From: Pseudomonas sp. QS1027
Lineage (GTDB): Bacteria > Pseudomonadota > Gammaproteobacteria > Pseudomonadales > Pseudomonadaceae
NCBI RefSeq assembly: GCF_002814235.1
Contig: NZ_PHSU01000008.1
Span: 62,001 to 126,000 of the forward strand
Length of the DNA stretch: 64,000 bases
Reading direction: 5' to 3'
Under the pieces are notes generated by a model that was given only the letters and a program-made list of their open reading frames with translations, ran no database searches and was not told where the DNA came from. Position numbers and translations under genes: made by a program. Positions within the stretch are counted from its first letter, which is position 1. Each line of letters begins with the position of its first letter. Shown one piece after another: positions 34,266-42,148 of this stretch.

Positions 34266-34891
34266 CGCGAGACCTGGGCTTCATCGAGGCCCGTGCTCAA
34301 GCGGATGGCAACCACCAGCGGCGCCCAGGGGATGGGGCCGCTGGCCTGCAGTTCGATGCGTATCGCCAGGGGCAAGCGCTCCGGCCAGGGCCAGCGTGGC
34401 AGCCAGCCGGTGGGCTGTGAACGTGGGTCCAGGCCACGGTAGCTCAACTGCCAGCTGTCCAGGTTGGGCAGCAGGATCTGCGGGTCGCCCCAGGCATGCA
34501 GCCCCTGGGCGTCGAACTGGAAGAACGCCACTTGCAGGTCCTTTGAACCGTGGCGGTTGTCCACCAGGGAGAACGCGTGCAATTGCAGGCCACCGGACAG
34601 GCGCGCCGGCAGCGGGGCGACGAAGCGCATCTGTTGTGCTTCGCCGTCGAACACCTCGGCGAGGTTCTGCGCGTCCCGTAGAAACACCATCGGATAGGCC
34701 TGTTGCGCGGCGCTCCTGAGGAAGTCCTGGGCCGAACGGACTTCGTTCAGACGATTGGAATAACGTTCGCCGAGCTCCTGGGTGTGGTTGCTGGCGACCA
34801 GGGCCGAGGCGATCAGCACCATCAGCAGCCCGAGCAGGCTCAGGGCAACCAGCACCTCCAGCAAGGTGAACCCCCGTGGTTGCGATTTCAT
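34262..34891 (-). CDS. gspJ: Type II secretion minor pseudopilin GspJ
   Basis: 209 residues from the ATG at 34891; the upstream extension overlaps gspI and is a shadow. The prepilin peptidase site is SQPRG/FTLLEVLVALSLLG with the canonical Gly at -1 and Glu at +5. The globular domain has the GspJ feature LGERYSNRLNEVRSAQDFLR. It forms the pseudopilus tip with GspI and GspK. Start and stop overlap the neighbours by ATGA, so translation is coupled. Confidence 0.87.
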   Translation of the reverse strand: MKSQPRGFTLLEVLVALSLLGLLMVLIASALVASNHTQELGERYSNRLNEVRSAQDFLRSAAQQAYPMVFLRDAQNLAEVFDGEAQQMRFVAPLPARLSGGLQLHAFSLVDNRHGSKDLQVAFFQFDAQGLHAWGDPQILLPNLDSWQLSYRGLDPRSQPTGWLPRWPWPERLPLAIRIELQASGPIPWAPLVVAIRLSTGLDEAQVSR

Positions 34892-35286
34892 GGCGTGGCT
34901 CCCGGCATGATTCCTGGCGTGGTGCCCTGGGCGCGCCAGGTGACGAAGCGTTCCTGGCGGCTGCCCTGTTCCAGTACCAGTTCCAGGCGATAGAGGTCCA
35001 CCGGCGGGGTACCAGGTTGCGGGGTAGCAGGCTGCGCGGTGGTGGTCAGTTGCCATTGCACCCGGGCCAGGTTGCCCTGCCAGTGTCCTGGCTTGAGCAG
35101 TTTGCGGCTCTGGTCGTCGAACAGGGTCTTGGCCAGTTGCGCCATGCGCGTGCTCTGTTCGTCGCGCAGCAGGGCCCGGGTCGTGGAGCCCATGGCATTC
35201 AGGTAGACGGCGAAGCCGATGCTCAGCAAGACCACCGCCGCGAGCATTTCCAGGAGGGTGAAACCGCCTTGGCTGGGTGTTTTCAT
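34888..35286 (-). CDS. gspI: Type II secretion minor pseudopilin GspI
   Basis: 132 residues from the ATG at 35286. Prepilin site PSQGG/FTLLEMLAAVVLLSI, then a short globular domain with the family positions STRMAQLAKTLFDDQS. It nucleates the pseudopilus tip with GspJ and GspK. The start overlaps the gspH stop (ATGA) and the stop overlaps the gspJ start. Confidence 0.87.
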   Translation of the reverse strand: MKTPSQGGFTLLEMLAAVVLLSIGFAVYLNAMGSTTRALLRDEQSTRMAQLAKTLFDDQSRKLLKPGHWQGNLARVQWQLTTTAQPATPQPGTPPVDLYRLELVLEQGSRQERFVTWRAQGTTPGIMPGATP

Positions 35287-35738
35287 GGGCTGGCACCGTC
35301 CTGCCAACTGACCTTGCCGGTCAGCCAGGCGACATCCACCCGCCAATGGCTCGGGCCGCGTTCCAGATAGACATTGCCGCCACTGGAACCGCCATCGGGG
35401 TAGAACTCGATCACCCCGTCGCGGGATGACGACAGCTCGGCAGCGGTGGTCAGGCGCAGGTGCATGCCGGCGGGCAGCAGATGCTCGGCCTGGCCCGCGG
35501 CCCGATAGCTGTTGCGGATCAGGTCGAAGTGCAGGGCGGCCGGTTGACCATTGAGCACCGCCTGGCTGCGCACGTTGCGCAGCGCCAGGCTCAGTTCGCG
35601 CTTGGCCTGGCGGTCACGGGCGTTTTCCAGGCCGCCGGCGACACTGTGGGCGAGCAGGCTGGCGCCGACGGAGATGATCAGGATCACCACCAGCATTTCC
35701 AGCAGGGTGAAGGCCCGGACACCGCGTGGCTTGGCCAT
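35283..35738 (-). CDS. gspH: Type II secretion minor pseudopilin GspH, Ala at the cleavage site
   Basis: 151 residues. The N-terminal segment is KPRGVRA/FTLLEMLVVILII: Glu at +5 and the hydrophobic helix are normal, but the residue before Phe is Ala, where prepilin peptidase substrates nearly always have Gly. Processing may be slower, or Ala may be tolerated. The GspH-like globular domain (RELSLALRNVRSQAVLNGQP, IEFYPDGGSSGGNVYLE) is intact. Confidence 0.85.
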   Translation of the reverse strand: MAKPRGVRAFTLLEMLVVILIISVGASLLAHSVAGGLENARDRQAKRELSLALRNVRSQAVLNGQPAALHFDLIRNSYRAAGQAEHLLPAGMHLRLTTAAELSSSRDGVIEFYPDGGSSGGNVYLERGPSHWRVDVAWLTGKVSWQDGASP

Positions 35739-35740
35739 GG

Positions 35741-36163
35741 CTATTCCCAGTTGCCGACATCGGTGTTGTAGCCGTCGCCGCCGGGCTGCCCGTCCTTGCC
35801 ATAGAAAACCAGGTCGAAGGGCCCGTGGGCACCGGGATAGCGATAACCGAACGGATGGCCGTAAGGGTCCAGCAGGTCGCTGGGTTTGGCGTAGGGCCCG
35901 TTCCAGTTGTGCACATTGGCGGGCGCGGTGGTCAGGTCGACAAGGTCCCTGGGCGGGGTGCCGACATCCAGGGCGTAACCCTCGATCTTCATCGACAGGC
36001 TGGCCAGTTGCGCCTTGCCGGCACCGTACTTGCCCTTGTCGACATTGGCCCCGACCTGGCGCACGACAATGGTCGCGACCACGCCGAGGAGGACGATCAC
36101 CGCGAGCATTTCCAGCAGGGTGAAACCTTGGTGGCGGTAACGCAGCGAGCGACTGGCGGTCAT
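35741..36163 (-). CDS. gspG: Type II secretion major pseudopilin GspG
   Basis: 140 residues. Prepilin site RHQG/FTLLEMLAVIVLLGV with Glu +5. The C-terminal part contains the calcium-binding and GspG-typical PYAKPSDLLDPYGHPFGYRY and FYGKDGQPGGDGYNTDVGNW. It is the main subunit of the pseudopilus piston. The gene lies 2 bases upstream of gspH and 12 bases downstream of gspF. Confidence 0.93.
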   Translation of the reverse strand: MTASRSLRYRHQGFTLLEMLAVIVLLGVVATIVVRQVGANVDKGKYGAGKAQLASLSMKIEGYALDVGTPPRDLVDLTTAPANVHNWNGPYAKPSDLLDPYGHPFGYRYPGAHGPFDLVFYGKDGQPGGDGYNTDVGNWE

Positions 36164-36175
36164 GGCGGCTTCCTT

Positions 36176-37384
36176 TCAGAGGTTATTGGTCAGGCTCATC
36201 AGCGGCAGCATGATGGCCAGCATGATCAGCCCGACCAGGGCGGCCATCACCAGGGTCAGGGACGGCACCAGGGCGGCGAGCAGGCGATCGATATGGCGCT
36301 TGGCCTCGGCGTCGAAAATGCTCGCGACCTTGAGCAGCAGGCGGTCAAGTTGCCCGGATTCCTCGCCGACCTGGATCATCTGCAGCGCCAGTTCCGGGAA
36401 GGTCGCGGTGGTTTCCATGGCCGCCGACAGCCGGCTGCCGTCCTTGACCCGGACGATGGTCTGTTCCACTGCGTCGCGGACCACCTGGTTGCGGCAGACC
36501 TGGCGGGCGATATCGAAGGCGCTGATCAACGCCACGCCCTGGCTCAGCAGAGTGCCGAGGGTATGGGCCAGGCGGGCGGTTTCCAGGCGCAGCAGCAACG
36601 GCCCGATCACCCAGGCACGCAACATCAAGCGATCCCATTGCAGGCGGCCTTGCGGCGTGCGCAGGCGTCGGGCCAGCCAGCCGACCAGCACGGCCATGGC
36701 CGCGAGCAGGTAGAGGATGTAGTGGCCGAGGAACTGGCCGAGGCCGAGGATCGCTTCGGTGATCAGTGGCACGGGCACGCCGAGGCCGCTGAAGATCGGC
36801 ACGAATTGCGGCACCACATAGGCCAGCAGCAGGACCAGCGAGCCGAGCACGCCGACCAGCAGGAAGGCCGGGTAGATCAGCGCATTGACCACTTCGCCAC
36901 GGACTTTCTGTGCCCGCTCCAGGTAGGCCGCCAATTGCCCGAGGGTCTCGCCCAGCGCACCGCCGGCTTCCCCGGCGCGCACCAGGCTGAGGTATAGCGG
37001 CGTGAACGGCGGGCCTTCCAGCGCCATCGCCGCCGACAACGGCTGACCGCCCTTGACCCGGTCGCGGATGCGTTCGAGCAGGCGATGGGCCTGGGGTTTG
37101 CCCGGCTGGCGGACCAGGGTGTTCAAGGCCCGCTCCAGGGGTTGGCCGGCGTCGAGCAAGGTGGCGAGTTGCTGGGTGAAGCGTTCCAGGGCGTCGGTAT
37201 TCAGCGGCGGGCGGTTGAACCAGCTGCCGCCCGGTGCGCTGCCGGCGGCTGCCGGTTCGAGCTGCAATACCAGCAGGCCGCGCTCCTGCAACTGGCTGGC
37301 GGCGCCGTCTTCACCTTCGGCATCGAGGGCACCGCTGACAGTGCTGCCAGTGGGGTCGAGGGCGCGATAACGATAATGTTCCAT
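36176..37384 (-). CDS. gspF: Type II secretion inner-membrane platform protein GspF
   Basis: 402 residues from the ATG at 37384 (MEHYRYRALDPTGSTVSG, the usual beginning); the longer frame upstream is a shadow of gspE. Two T2SSF domains are visible, each with the pattern FTQQLATLLDAGQPLERAL and LAHTLGTLLSQGVALISAFD. Membrane helices are near YPAFLLVGVLGSLVLLLAYV, YILYLLAAMAVLVGWLARR and LTLVMAALVGLIMLAIMLPL. It is the platform core that contacts GspE. It begins 2 bases after the gspE stop. Confidence 0.93.
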   Translation of the reverse strand: MEHYRYRALDPTGSTVSGALDAEGEDGAASQLQERGLLVLQLEPAAAGSAPGGSWFNRPPLNTDALERFTQQLATLLDAGQPLERALNTLVRQPGKPQAHRLLERIRDRVKGGQPLSAAMALEGPPFTPLYLSLVRAGEAGGALGETLGQLAAYLERAQKVRGEVVNALIYPAFLLVGVLGSLVLLLAYVVPQFVPIFSGLGVPVPLITEAILGLGQFLGHYILYLLAAMAVLVGWLARRLRTPQGRLQWDRLMLRAWVIGPLLLRLETARLAHTLGTLLSQGVALISAFDIARQVCRNQVVRDAVEQTIVRVKDGSRLSAAMETTATFPELALQMIQVGEESGQLDRLLLKVASIFDAEAKRHIDRLLAALVPSLTLVMAALVGLIMLAIMLPLMSLTNNL

Positions 37385-37386
37385 GC

Positions 37387-39090
37387 TCAATCGCCGCGCG
37401 TGACGCGCAGCACCTCTTCCAGGCTGGTGATCCCGGCCAGGGCCTGGCGCAAGCCGTCTTCGTAGAGGGTGCGCAGGCCATTGGCCCGGGCGGCCTGCTC
37501 CAGCGTCGCGGCATCGGCATGGCGCATCAGCAGCGAGCGCAGGGTCTCGTTCATCACCAGCAGTTCGCTGAGGGCGCTGCGCCCGCGATAACCGTTGCCG
37601 GGGGCATTCGGTCGCGGGCGGTAGAGGCGGATCGGGCGTTCGTCGGTAAAGCGTTGCAGTTGGTGTTCGGCCACCAGCTCCGCCGGCGCCTCGAAGCTTT
37701 CCCGCCATTCCGGGGCCAGCCGGCGCACCAGGCGCTGGGCGAGAATGCCGTTGACCGTCGAGGCGATCAGGTAGCTTTCGACCCCCATGTCGAGCAGGCG
37801 GGTGATGCTCGCGGCGGCGCTGTTGGTGTGCAGGGTCGAGAGCACCAGGTGACCGGTCAGCGAGGACTGGATGGCGATCCGGCAGGTTTCCAGGTCGCGC
37901 ATTTCGCCGATCATGATCACGTCCGGGTCCTGGCGCACGATGGAGCGCAGCACCCCGGCGAAGTCCAGGCCGATGGCCGGCTTGACCTGGATCTGGTTGA
38001 TCCCCTCCAGCTGGTATTCCACCGGGTCCTCGACGGTGATGATCTTGCGTTCGGCGGTATTCAGCCGGGCGAGGGCGGTGTACAGCGTGGTGGTCTTGCC
38101 CGAACCGGTGGGGCCAGTGACCAGCAGGATGCCGTGGGGCCGTTCGAGCACGTCGAGGAAGGCGTCGAGGCGGGCGCCATCGAAGCCGAGGCTGGGGAAG
38201 TCGAAGGACACGGTCTGGCGGTCGAGCAAACGCATGACCACCGACTCGCCGAAGCTGGTGGGCACGGTGGAGACCCGCAGGTCCAGTTCCTTGCCCTGCA
38301 CCCGCAGCATGATCCGGCCGTCCTGGGGCAGGCGGCGTTCGGCAATGTCCAGGCGCGCCATGATCTTGATCCGCGAGATCACCGCCGCCGAGGAACTCAC
38401 GGGCGGGGCTTCGGCCAGGTGCAGCACGCCATCGACCCGGTAACGGACATTGAGCTGGTTCTCGAAGGGTTCGATATGAATATCCGACGCGCGCTGCTCG
38501 ACCGCCCGTTGCAGCAGCAGGTTGACCAGGCGAATCACCGGCGCTTCCGAGGCGAGGTCCTTGAGGTGCTCGATATCGGTCTTCTGGTTGCCGCTGTCGT
38601 CTTCCAGGTTCTCGATCAGCGTGCCCATCGCCGTGCGGCCCTGGCCGTAGTAGCGCTCGATCAGTTGCTCGATATCGCTGCGCAGGCCGATGGACAGGCG
38701 CACCGGGCATTGGCAGGCGTATTCCAGCGCGTGCAGGGCATGGGGCTGGTTCGGGTTGGCGATCAGCACGTGCAACTCGCTGTCGGGCGCCGACAGCGGC
38801 ACCAGGCAATGCTGTTTGAGAAAGCGTGGCGCCAGTTCGGGCGGGTTCTCCAGCAGATCGGGCGCACTCGCCAGCGTCAGCAGAGGCGCGCCGAGCAGGG
38901 TCGACCAGGCCTGGGCGAGGTCCTGTTCCGAGACCAGGCCCAGGCGCGCCAGGAGCTCGGTCGAGTCCTGCCGCGCGCCGCCATCCTGCAGCTGCTGGGC
39001 CCGGTCGAGATCGGCGGGTTTCAGGCGGCCGGCGTCGACCAGCCAGTCGACGGCGAGCCTGCCCAGGTCATGGGACATCAGGGCGTTCAT
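37387..39090 (-). CDS. gspE: Type II secretion ATPase GspE (no zinc-binding cysteines)
   Basis: 567 residues from the ATG at 39090 (GGAGAG precedes it). N-terminal N1E domain, then the ATPase core: RASDIHIEPFENQLNVRYR, Walker A GPTGSGKTTTLY, Asp box TVEDPVEYQLEGINQIQV, Walker B PDVIMIGEMRD, His box LSTLHTNSAAASITRLLDMG. In the C-terminal CM region (APEWRESFEAPAELVAEHQL through NGYRGRSALSELLV) the four cysteines that bind zinc in most GspE proteins are all absent. It powers pseudopilus assembly. It is the first gene of the cluster, behind a promoter region with a 22-base inverted repeat. Confidence 0.93.
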   Translation of the reverse strand: MNALMSHDLGRLAVDWLVDAGRLKPADLDRAQQLQDGGARQDSTELLARLGLVSEQDLAQAWSTLLGAPLLTLASAPDLLENPPELAPRFLKQHCLVPLSAPDSELHVLIANPNQPHALHALEYACQCPVRLSIGLRSDIEQLIERYYGQGRTAMGTLIENLEDDSGNQKTDIEHLKDLASEAPVIRLVNLLLQRAVEQRASDIHIEPFENQLNVRYRVDGVLHLAEAPPVSSSAAVISRIKIMARLDIAERRLPQDGRIMLRVQGKELDLRVSTVPTSFGESVVMRLLDRQTVSFDFPSLGFDGARLDAFLDVLERPHGILLVTGPTGSGKTTTLYTALARLNTAERKIITVEDPVEYQLEGINQIQVKPAIGLDFAGVLRSIVRQDPDVIMIGEMRDLETCRIAIQSSLTGHLVLSTLHTNSAAASITRLLDMGVESYLIASTVNGILAQRLVRRLAPEWRESFEAPAELVAEHQLQRFTDERPIRLYRPRPNAPGNGYRGRSALSELLVMNETLRSLLMRHADAATLEQAARANGLRTLYEDGLRQALAGITSLEEVLRVTRGD

Positions 39091-39149
39091 GGTGCTCTCT
39101 CCAGGCTCCATGCCTTTGGGAATAGCCTGACCCCGAAGCGCCTGGGCGG

Positions 39150-39361
39150 CTACTGTCAGAAATGACAGTTCTGCTGACCGTTGGTCGGGTCGGAGCCGGC
39201 ATTGTTGAGCTACAGGGCCTCCCTATCGGCATCGGCGATTTCGCCGGTGGTCTCGCTGATGCCCGCGGCGGTGTGCCACCGTTTCGAAGTCGGTCTGTCA
39301 GATGAAGAACGAATGGCCATTTCAGACGAGCGGCTATACGAACTGTCATTTCTGACAGTAG
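39150..39361. promoter_or_regulatory. Pair of 22-base inverted repeats, each an internal dyad, upstream of gspE
   Basis: The 22-base block at 39150-39171 has the core ACTGTCAGAAATGACAGT, itself a dyad (ACTGTCA/TGACAGT). An exact reverse complement of the whole block occurs at 39340-39361, 168 bases away. Partial copies (CTGTCAGATGA near 39297 and CCATTTCAGAC near 39317) lie between. This looks like a set of binding sites for one regulator, possibly with DNA looping, in the promoter region of the T2SS cluster (-60 to -270 from gspE). Confidence 0.65.
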
Positions 39362-39439
39362 GCAGCCTGAGGGTTTGGGGGCAGGCTGATTTATGAAAGA
39401 GGTTTTAAGTTGCGCGCGTGGATTTTCGAGGAGAGGGAT

Positions 39440-39779
39440 GTGGCCGGAGTATTCAATAAAATGATGTTAAAGGCTGATGTTGTGTCCGGGCCTGATCTGC
39501 GTGGAAGAAAAGTGTTCGTGCCACTTTTACTGTTTGTCGCGGTCTGCTTTGTCGGAGGGTTTGCTTCTCTGGCGCACTCTCAACCCGTGCATGACCTGGC
39601 ATCAGTATTTAATAGTGAGTTGGGGTGAGGAGCATTTTAAAAAACAGCTTATTACCGATGAAAATTACTCAGCGCTGCGGAATGAAGAAATAGGCGATTA
39701 CACCCCACCTTCGGCCCCAGCCAGCTGCACTCCGAATACGGCTGAGGGCAGAATCAAGAAGAAATTTGGATTTTGCTGA
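39440..39779 (+). pseudogene. Probable frameshifted gene, secreted or membrane protein
   Basis: A GTG at 39440 follows a strong SD (GAGGAGAGGG). The frame reads through a hydrophobic segment (KVFVPLLLFVAVCFVGGFAS, then LAHSQP) like a signal peptide and stops at 39628. The next frame (+1) is open from before that point to 39779 and continues plausibly as GEEHFKKQLITDENYSALRN to the end KKKFGFC. Removing one G from the GGGG at about 39622-39625 would join the two into about 110 residues. No family recognised. The base composition is clearly more AT-rich than the flanks. A frameshift is the simplest reading; two separate ORFs are possible. Confidence 0.45.
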
Positions 39780-40057
39780 AAGGAGTGTGGTACAGCCCGC
39801 CGTTGCTCGGTGAGATCAGCGCTGTTCGTTAGAGAAAGCCATGTTTCATAAATATTTTGTCATCTTTCCAGTGGGCGGAGGTGATGATGAATGCTGGATA
39901 GAATTCAATTGGCTAAGTGTCAGGGCGTTTATAAACTATTAGTTAATAAGCTCTGCCAATTCCTTAATCCAGAGATAATGATCGATTGAGAGCCTGCGCA
40001 GGTGCAGTCTGCCCAGCGCGGCGGGTTATTCCCTATTTCTCATATCGAGTCATTCCC
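39780..40057. other. AT-richer intergenic stretch with a very short ORF
   Basis: About 280 bases. An ATG at 39841 opens a 33-codon frame to 39942 (MFHKYFVIFPVGGGDDECWI and onward to AFINY) with only a weak SD-like GAGAAAG. It looks like a remnant of an AT-rich gene rather than a functional one. No hairpin or promoter stands out beyond AT-rich sequence near 39930-39970. Confidence 0.35.
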
Positions 40058-40273
40058 ATGAATATCTATACCAAGTGCCTGGCCGTTGCGGCCGTTCTTT
40101 TCAGTGCCCAAACCTTTGCCCTGGACAGAAAAGACATTGCGCAAGTTATCCGCGTGGACTCCGATCCTTATGCCTGTGGCATTGTCGACGCGAAGATGAC
40201 CTACAAGACCCCGACCGGGGAGATCAAGGAATACAAGTACAAGACCTGGGGCAGCGGTTGTTCCGGGGATTGA
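40058..40273 (+). CDS. DUF2790 family small periplasmic protein
   Basis: 71 residues from the ATG at 40058. An N-terminal signal (MNIYTKCLAVAAVLFSAQTF, ending at ALA-like FAL) precedes a short domain with the DUF2790 pattern YACGIVDAKMTYKTPTGEIK and a C-terminal Cys (GSGCSGD) that may pair with the Cys in YACG. The family is found mainly in Pseudomonas and has no known role. It is followed by a REP pair. Confidence 0.75.
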   Translation: MNIYTKCLAVAAVLFSAQTFALDRKDIAQVIRVDSDPYACGIVDAKMTYKTPTGEIKEYKYKTWGSGCSGD

Positions 40274-40328
40274 TGGATTGAGTCGGTTGCTAAGCAGTCT
40301 GGATTATTGAAAACGTCATATCACCTGA

Positions 40329-40402
40329 TGTGGGAGCGAAGCTTGCCCGCGAAGCTATTGGCGGCCTCAAGGGCCTCTTCGCGAGCAAGCTCTGCTCCTG
40401 CA
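40329..40402. repeat. REP pair (inverted)
   Basis: TGTGGGAGCGAAGCTTGCCC at 40329-40348 and the imperfect reverse complement (GAGCAAGCTCTGCTCCTGCA) ending near 40402. Located between the ends of DUF2790 (+) and the OprD gene (-), a usual REP site. Confidence 0.8.
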
Positions 40403-40459
40403 AGGACCGTGTTCGGCCCTGATTGAACGGCATCAGGGTTTTCCAAGCCCCACGGTTTC

Positions 40460-41812
40460 TTACCAGATCGGGATCACATAACTCACGTAGAAGCGGTTTT
40501 CGTCCTGGATCGTCTGGCCGGTGATGTCCGGGCTGGCATGGGCATTCTGCCAGCGCACGCCGAGGCCTTTCAGCTCACCGGTAGGGACGTTGTAGGCCAG
40601 GGAGATATCGCGTTCCCATTCGTTGGCGTCGGGGTTGGCCGGCGTACGAATCTGGTCGCCATGGACGTAGGTGGTGGCGAACACCAGGCCATCCACACCC
40701 AACTGGGCGAAGTCATATTTGTACTGGGCCAACCAGCTGCGCTCACCGGCGTGCTGGAATTTGTTCAATTGCATGTTGGTCAGTGCCGGGGTGTCGGCGC
40801 CCGAGCCCGGGCCCTGGAGTTCGGCACCGCTGTTCAGGCCGGAGTCCAGGTACGGGAAGTCGCTGTTGCCGCTGTTCTTCTGCACGCCCAGGCCGACGGT
40901 GTGGCCGGACAGGCTGTAGCTTTCCATCAGGCTGATGGTCGACTGGTTGATCCGGCCCTTGGTCAGGCCGTTGCCGTAGTAACCGGCGGCCGAGTACTGG
41001 CTGTCGCCATCGGCGTTGCCGCCGGTGCCCAGGCTGCGGTAGGCGCGGAAGTCGCTGTCGATGGCGCCGACGGGCAGGGCGTCATGACGCTTGGCACCGA
41101 GGAAGGCCTGTTGGTAGTAGTCCGACAGGTTCGAGTACCAGGCGCTCAGGGTGGTGCCCGGGATACCGGAGTAGTCGGCACCGCCGTAGAGGAACCGATC
41201 GCTTTTCTTGGTGCCGCCGGCGGTGATCATGCCGGTGTCGCCGGTTTCGTTGCGGATCTTGGTCTGGGTGATATCGCCGACGGTGAAGGTGAAGTTATCC
41301 AGGTCCTTGGACACCAGTTGCGCGCCGGTGTTGGTCTGGCGGTACAGGCGGCCGTCGGTGTTGGCCAGCATCGGGTTGTTCTGGTACAGGGTACCGACGC
41401 GCAGTTCATCCTTGAGGAAGCGCGCCTTGAACGTCGGGCTGAGCACGCCGAACTGGTCGACGGACTTGCCGTCGTCCAGCGGGAACATACTGCCGGGGTA
41501 GCGGCCCTGGTGGGTCTTGTCGTCCAGGTCGCCGCCGGAATCGAGCTTCAGGCCATAGAACGCTTGCAGGTCCAGGCCCAGGCCGATGGTGCCTTCGGTG
41601 TAGCCGGACTTGAAGTCGAACTGGAAGCCCTGGCCCCAATCGTGATAGCTCTTGGCCTTGGCCGTGCTGCCACTGACGCCTTGACCATCCTGGTTCAGGT
41701 AACGGTTAAGGAGAGTCACGTCGGCGTGACTGTCATCGATGAAGTCCGCATGGGCGTAGATCGTGACACTCGCCAGGGCGGCGCCCACTAAGGGGCTCAA
41801 CAGCTTGTTCAT
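40460..41812 (-). CDS. OprD-family outer-membrane porin
   Basis: 450 residues. The signal peptide (residues 1-22, MNKLLSPLVGAALASVTIYA and HA) is followed by FIDDSHADVTLLNRYLNQDG, a near-universal OprD start. TEGTIGLGLDLQAFYGLKLD and other alternating beta segments fit an 18-strand barrel. The last strand ends in an aromatic residue (VSYVIPIW). OprD-family channels take up small acidic, basic or aromatic carboxylates. The specific ligand cannot be told from sequence, and no linked catabolic operon is adjacent. Confidence 0.92.
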   Translation of the reverse strand: MNKLLSPLVGAALASVTIYAHADFIDDSHADVTLLNRYLNQDGQGVSGSTAKAKSYHDWGQGFQFDFKSGYTEGTIGLGLDLQAFYGLKLDSGGDLDDKTHQGRYPGSMFPLDDGKSVDQFGVLSPTFKARFLKDELRVGTLYQNNPMLANTDGRLYRQTNTGAQLVSKDLDNFTFTVGDITQTKIRNETGDTGMITAGGTKKSDRFLYGGADYSGIPGTTLSAWYSNLSDYYQQAFLGAKRHDALPVGAIDSDFRAYRSLGTGGNADGDSQYSAAGYYGNGLTKGRINQSTISLMESYSLSGHTVGLGVQKNSGNSDFPYLDSGLNSGAELQGPGSGADTPALTNMQLNKFQHAGERSWLAQYKYDFAQLGVDGLVFATTYVHGDQIRTPANPDANEWERDISLAYNVPTGELKGLGVRWQNAHASPDITGQTIQDENRFYVSYVIPIW

Positions 41813-42148
41813 TGGGTTCGGATCCTAGTCACAGAATTGAAATAAGAGCAGCAAACTCTTGAAACAATTAAGGAGTGGCCATGTGACAGTTCCGAGTCAA
41901 ACCCAGGTTTTGGCGGATGAAATTAAATTCATGAAGGGCCGGTCTAGAGCCTTTGCGAGGCTGTAGACCGCTGATTTCATGGGGGAAACACGGACCCTGT
42001 AGGAGCCGGCTTGCTGGCGATGAGGCCAGGGAGCTTTACGCCAATTTTGCGGTCGCTATCGTCGGAACGCCGCCCGCAGCAAGCCGGTTCCTACACAGGG
42101 GACAGTGGGCGGTAAGTCTCCCGCCCACGGCTGTGTCGCGCGCTGAAA
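41813..42148. repeat. Intergenic region with a REP pair of a second family
   Basis: TGTAGGAGCCGGCTTGCTGG starts at 41999, and its near-complement (CCCGCAGCAAGCCGGTTCCT) ends near 42094. This sequence family differs from the REPs at 16.8, 40.3 and 49.6 kb. The rest is AT-rich upstream sequence for the porin gene with no ORF. No terminator for the downstream permease gene was identified. Confidence 0.8.

Noticed and set aside
36176-38809. 877-codon minus-strand frame
   Set aside because: Only its last 402 codons (GspF) are real; the first part is an out-of-frame shadow of gspE with Arg/Pro/Gly-rich nonsense composition.
39172-39339. Sigma-54 promoter between the 22-base repeats
   Set aside because: Best candidates (GGCATTGTTGAGC on plus, TGGCACACCGCCGCG on minus) have the wrong GG-GC spacing.
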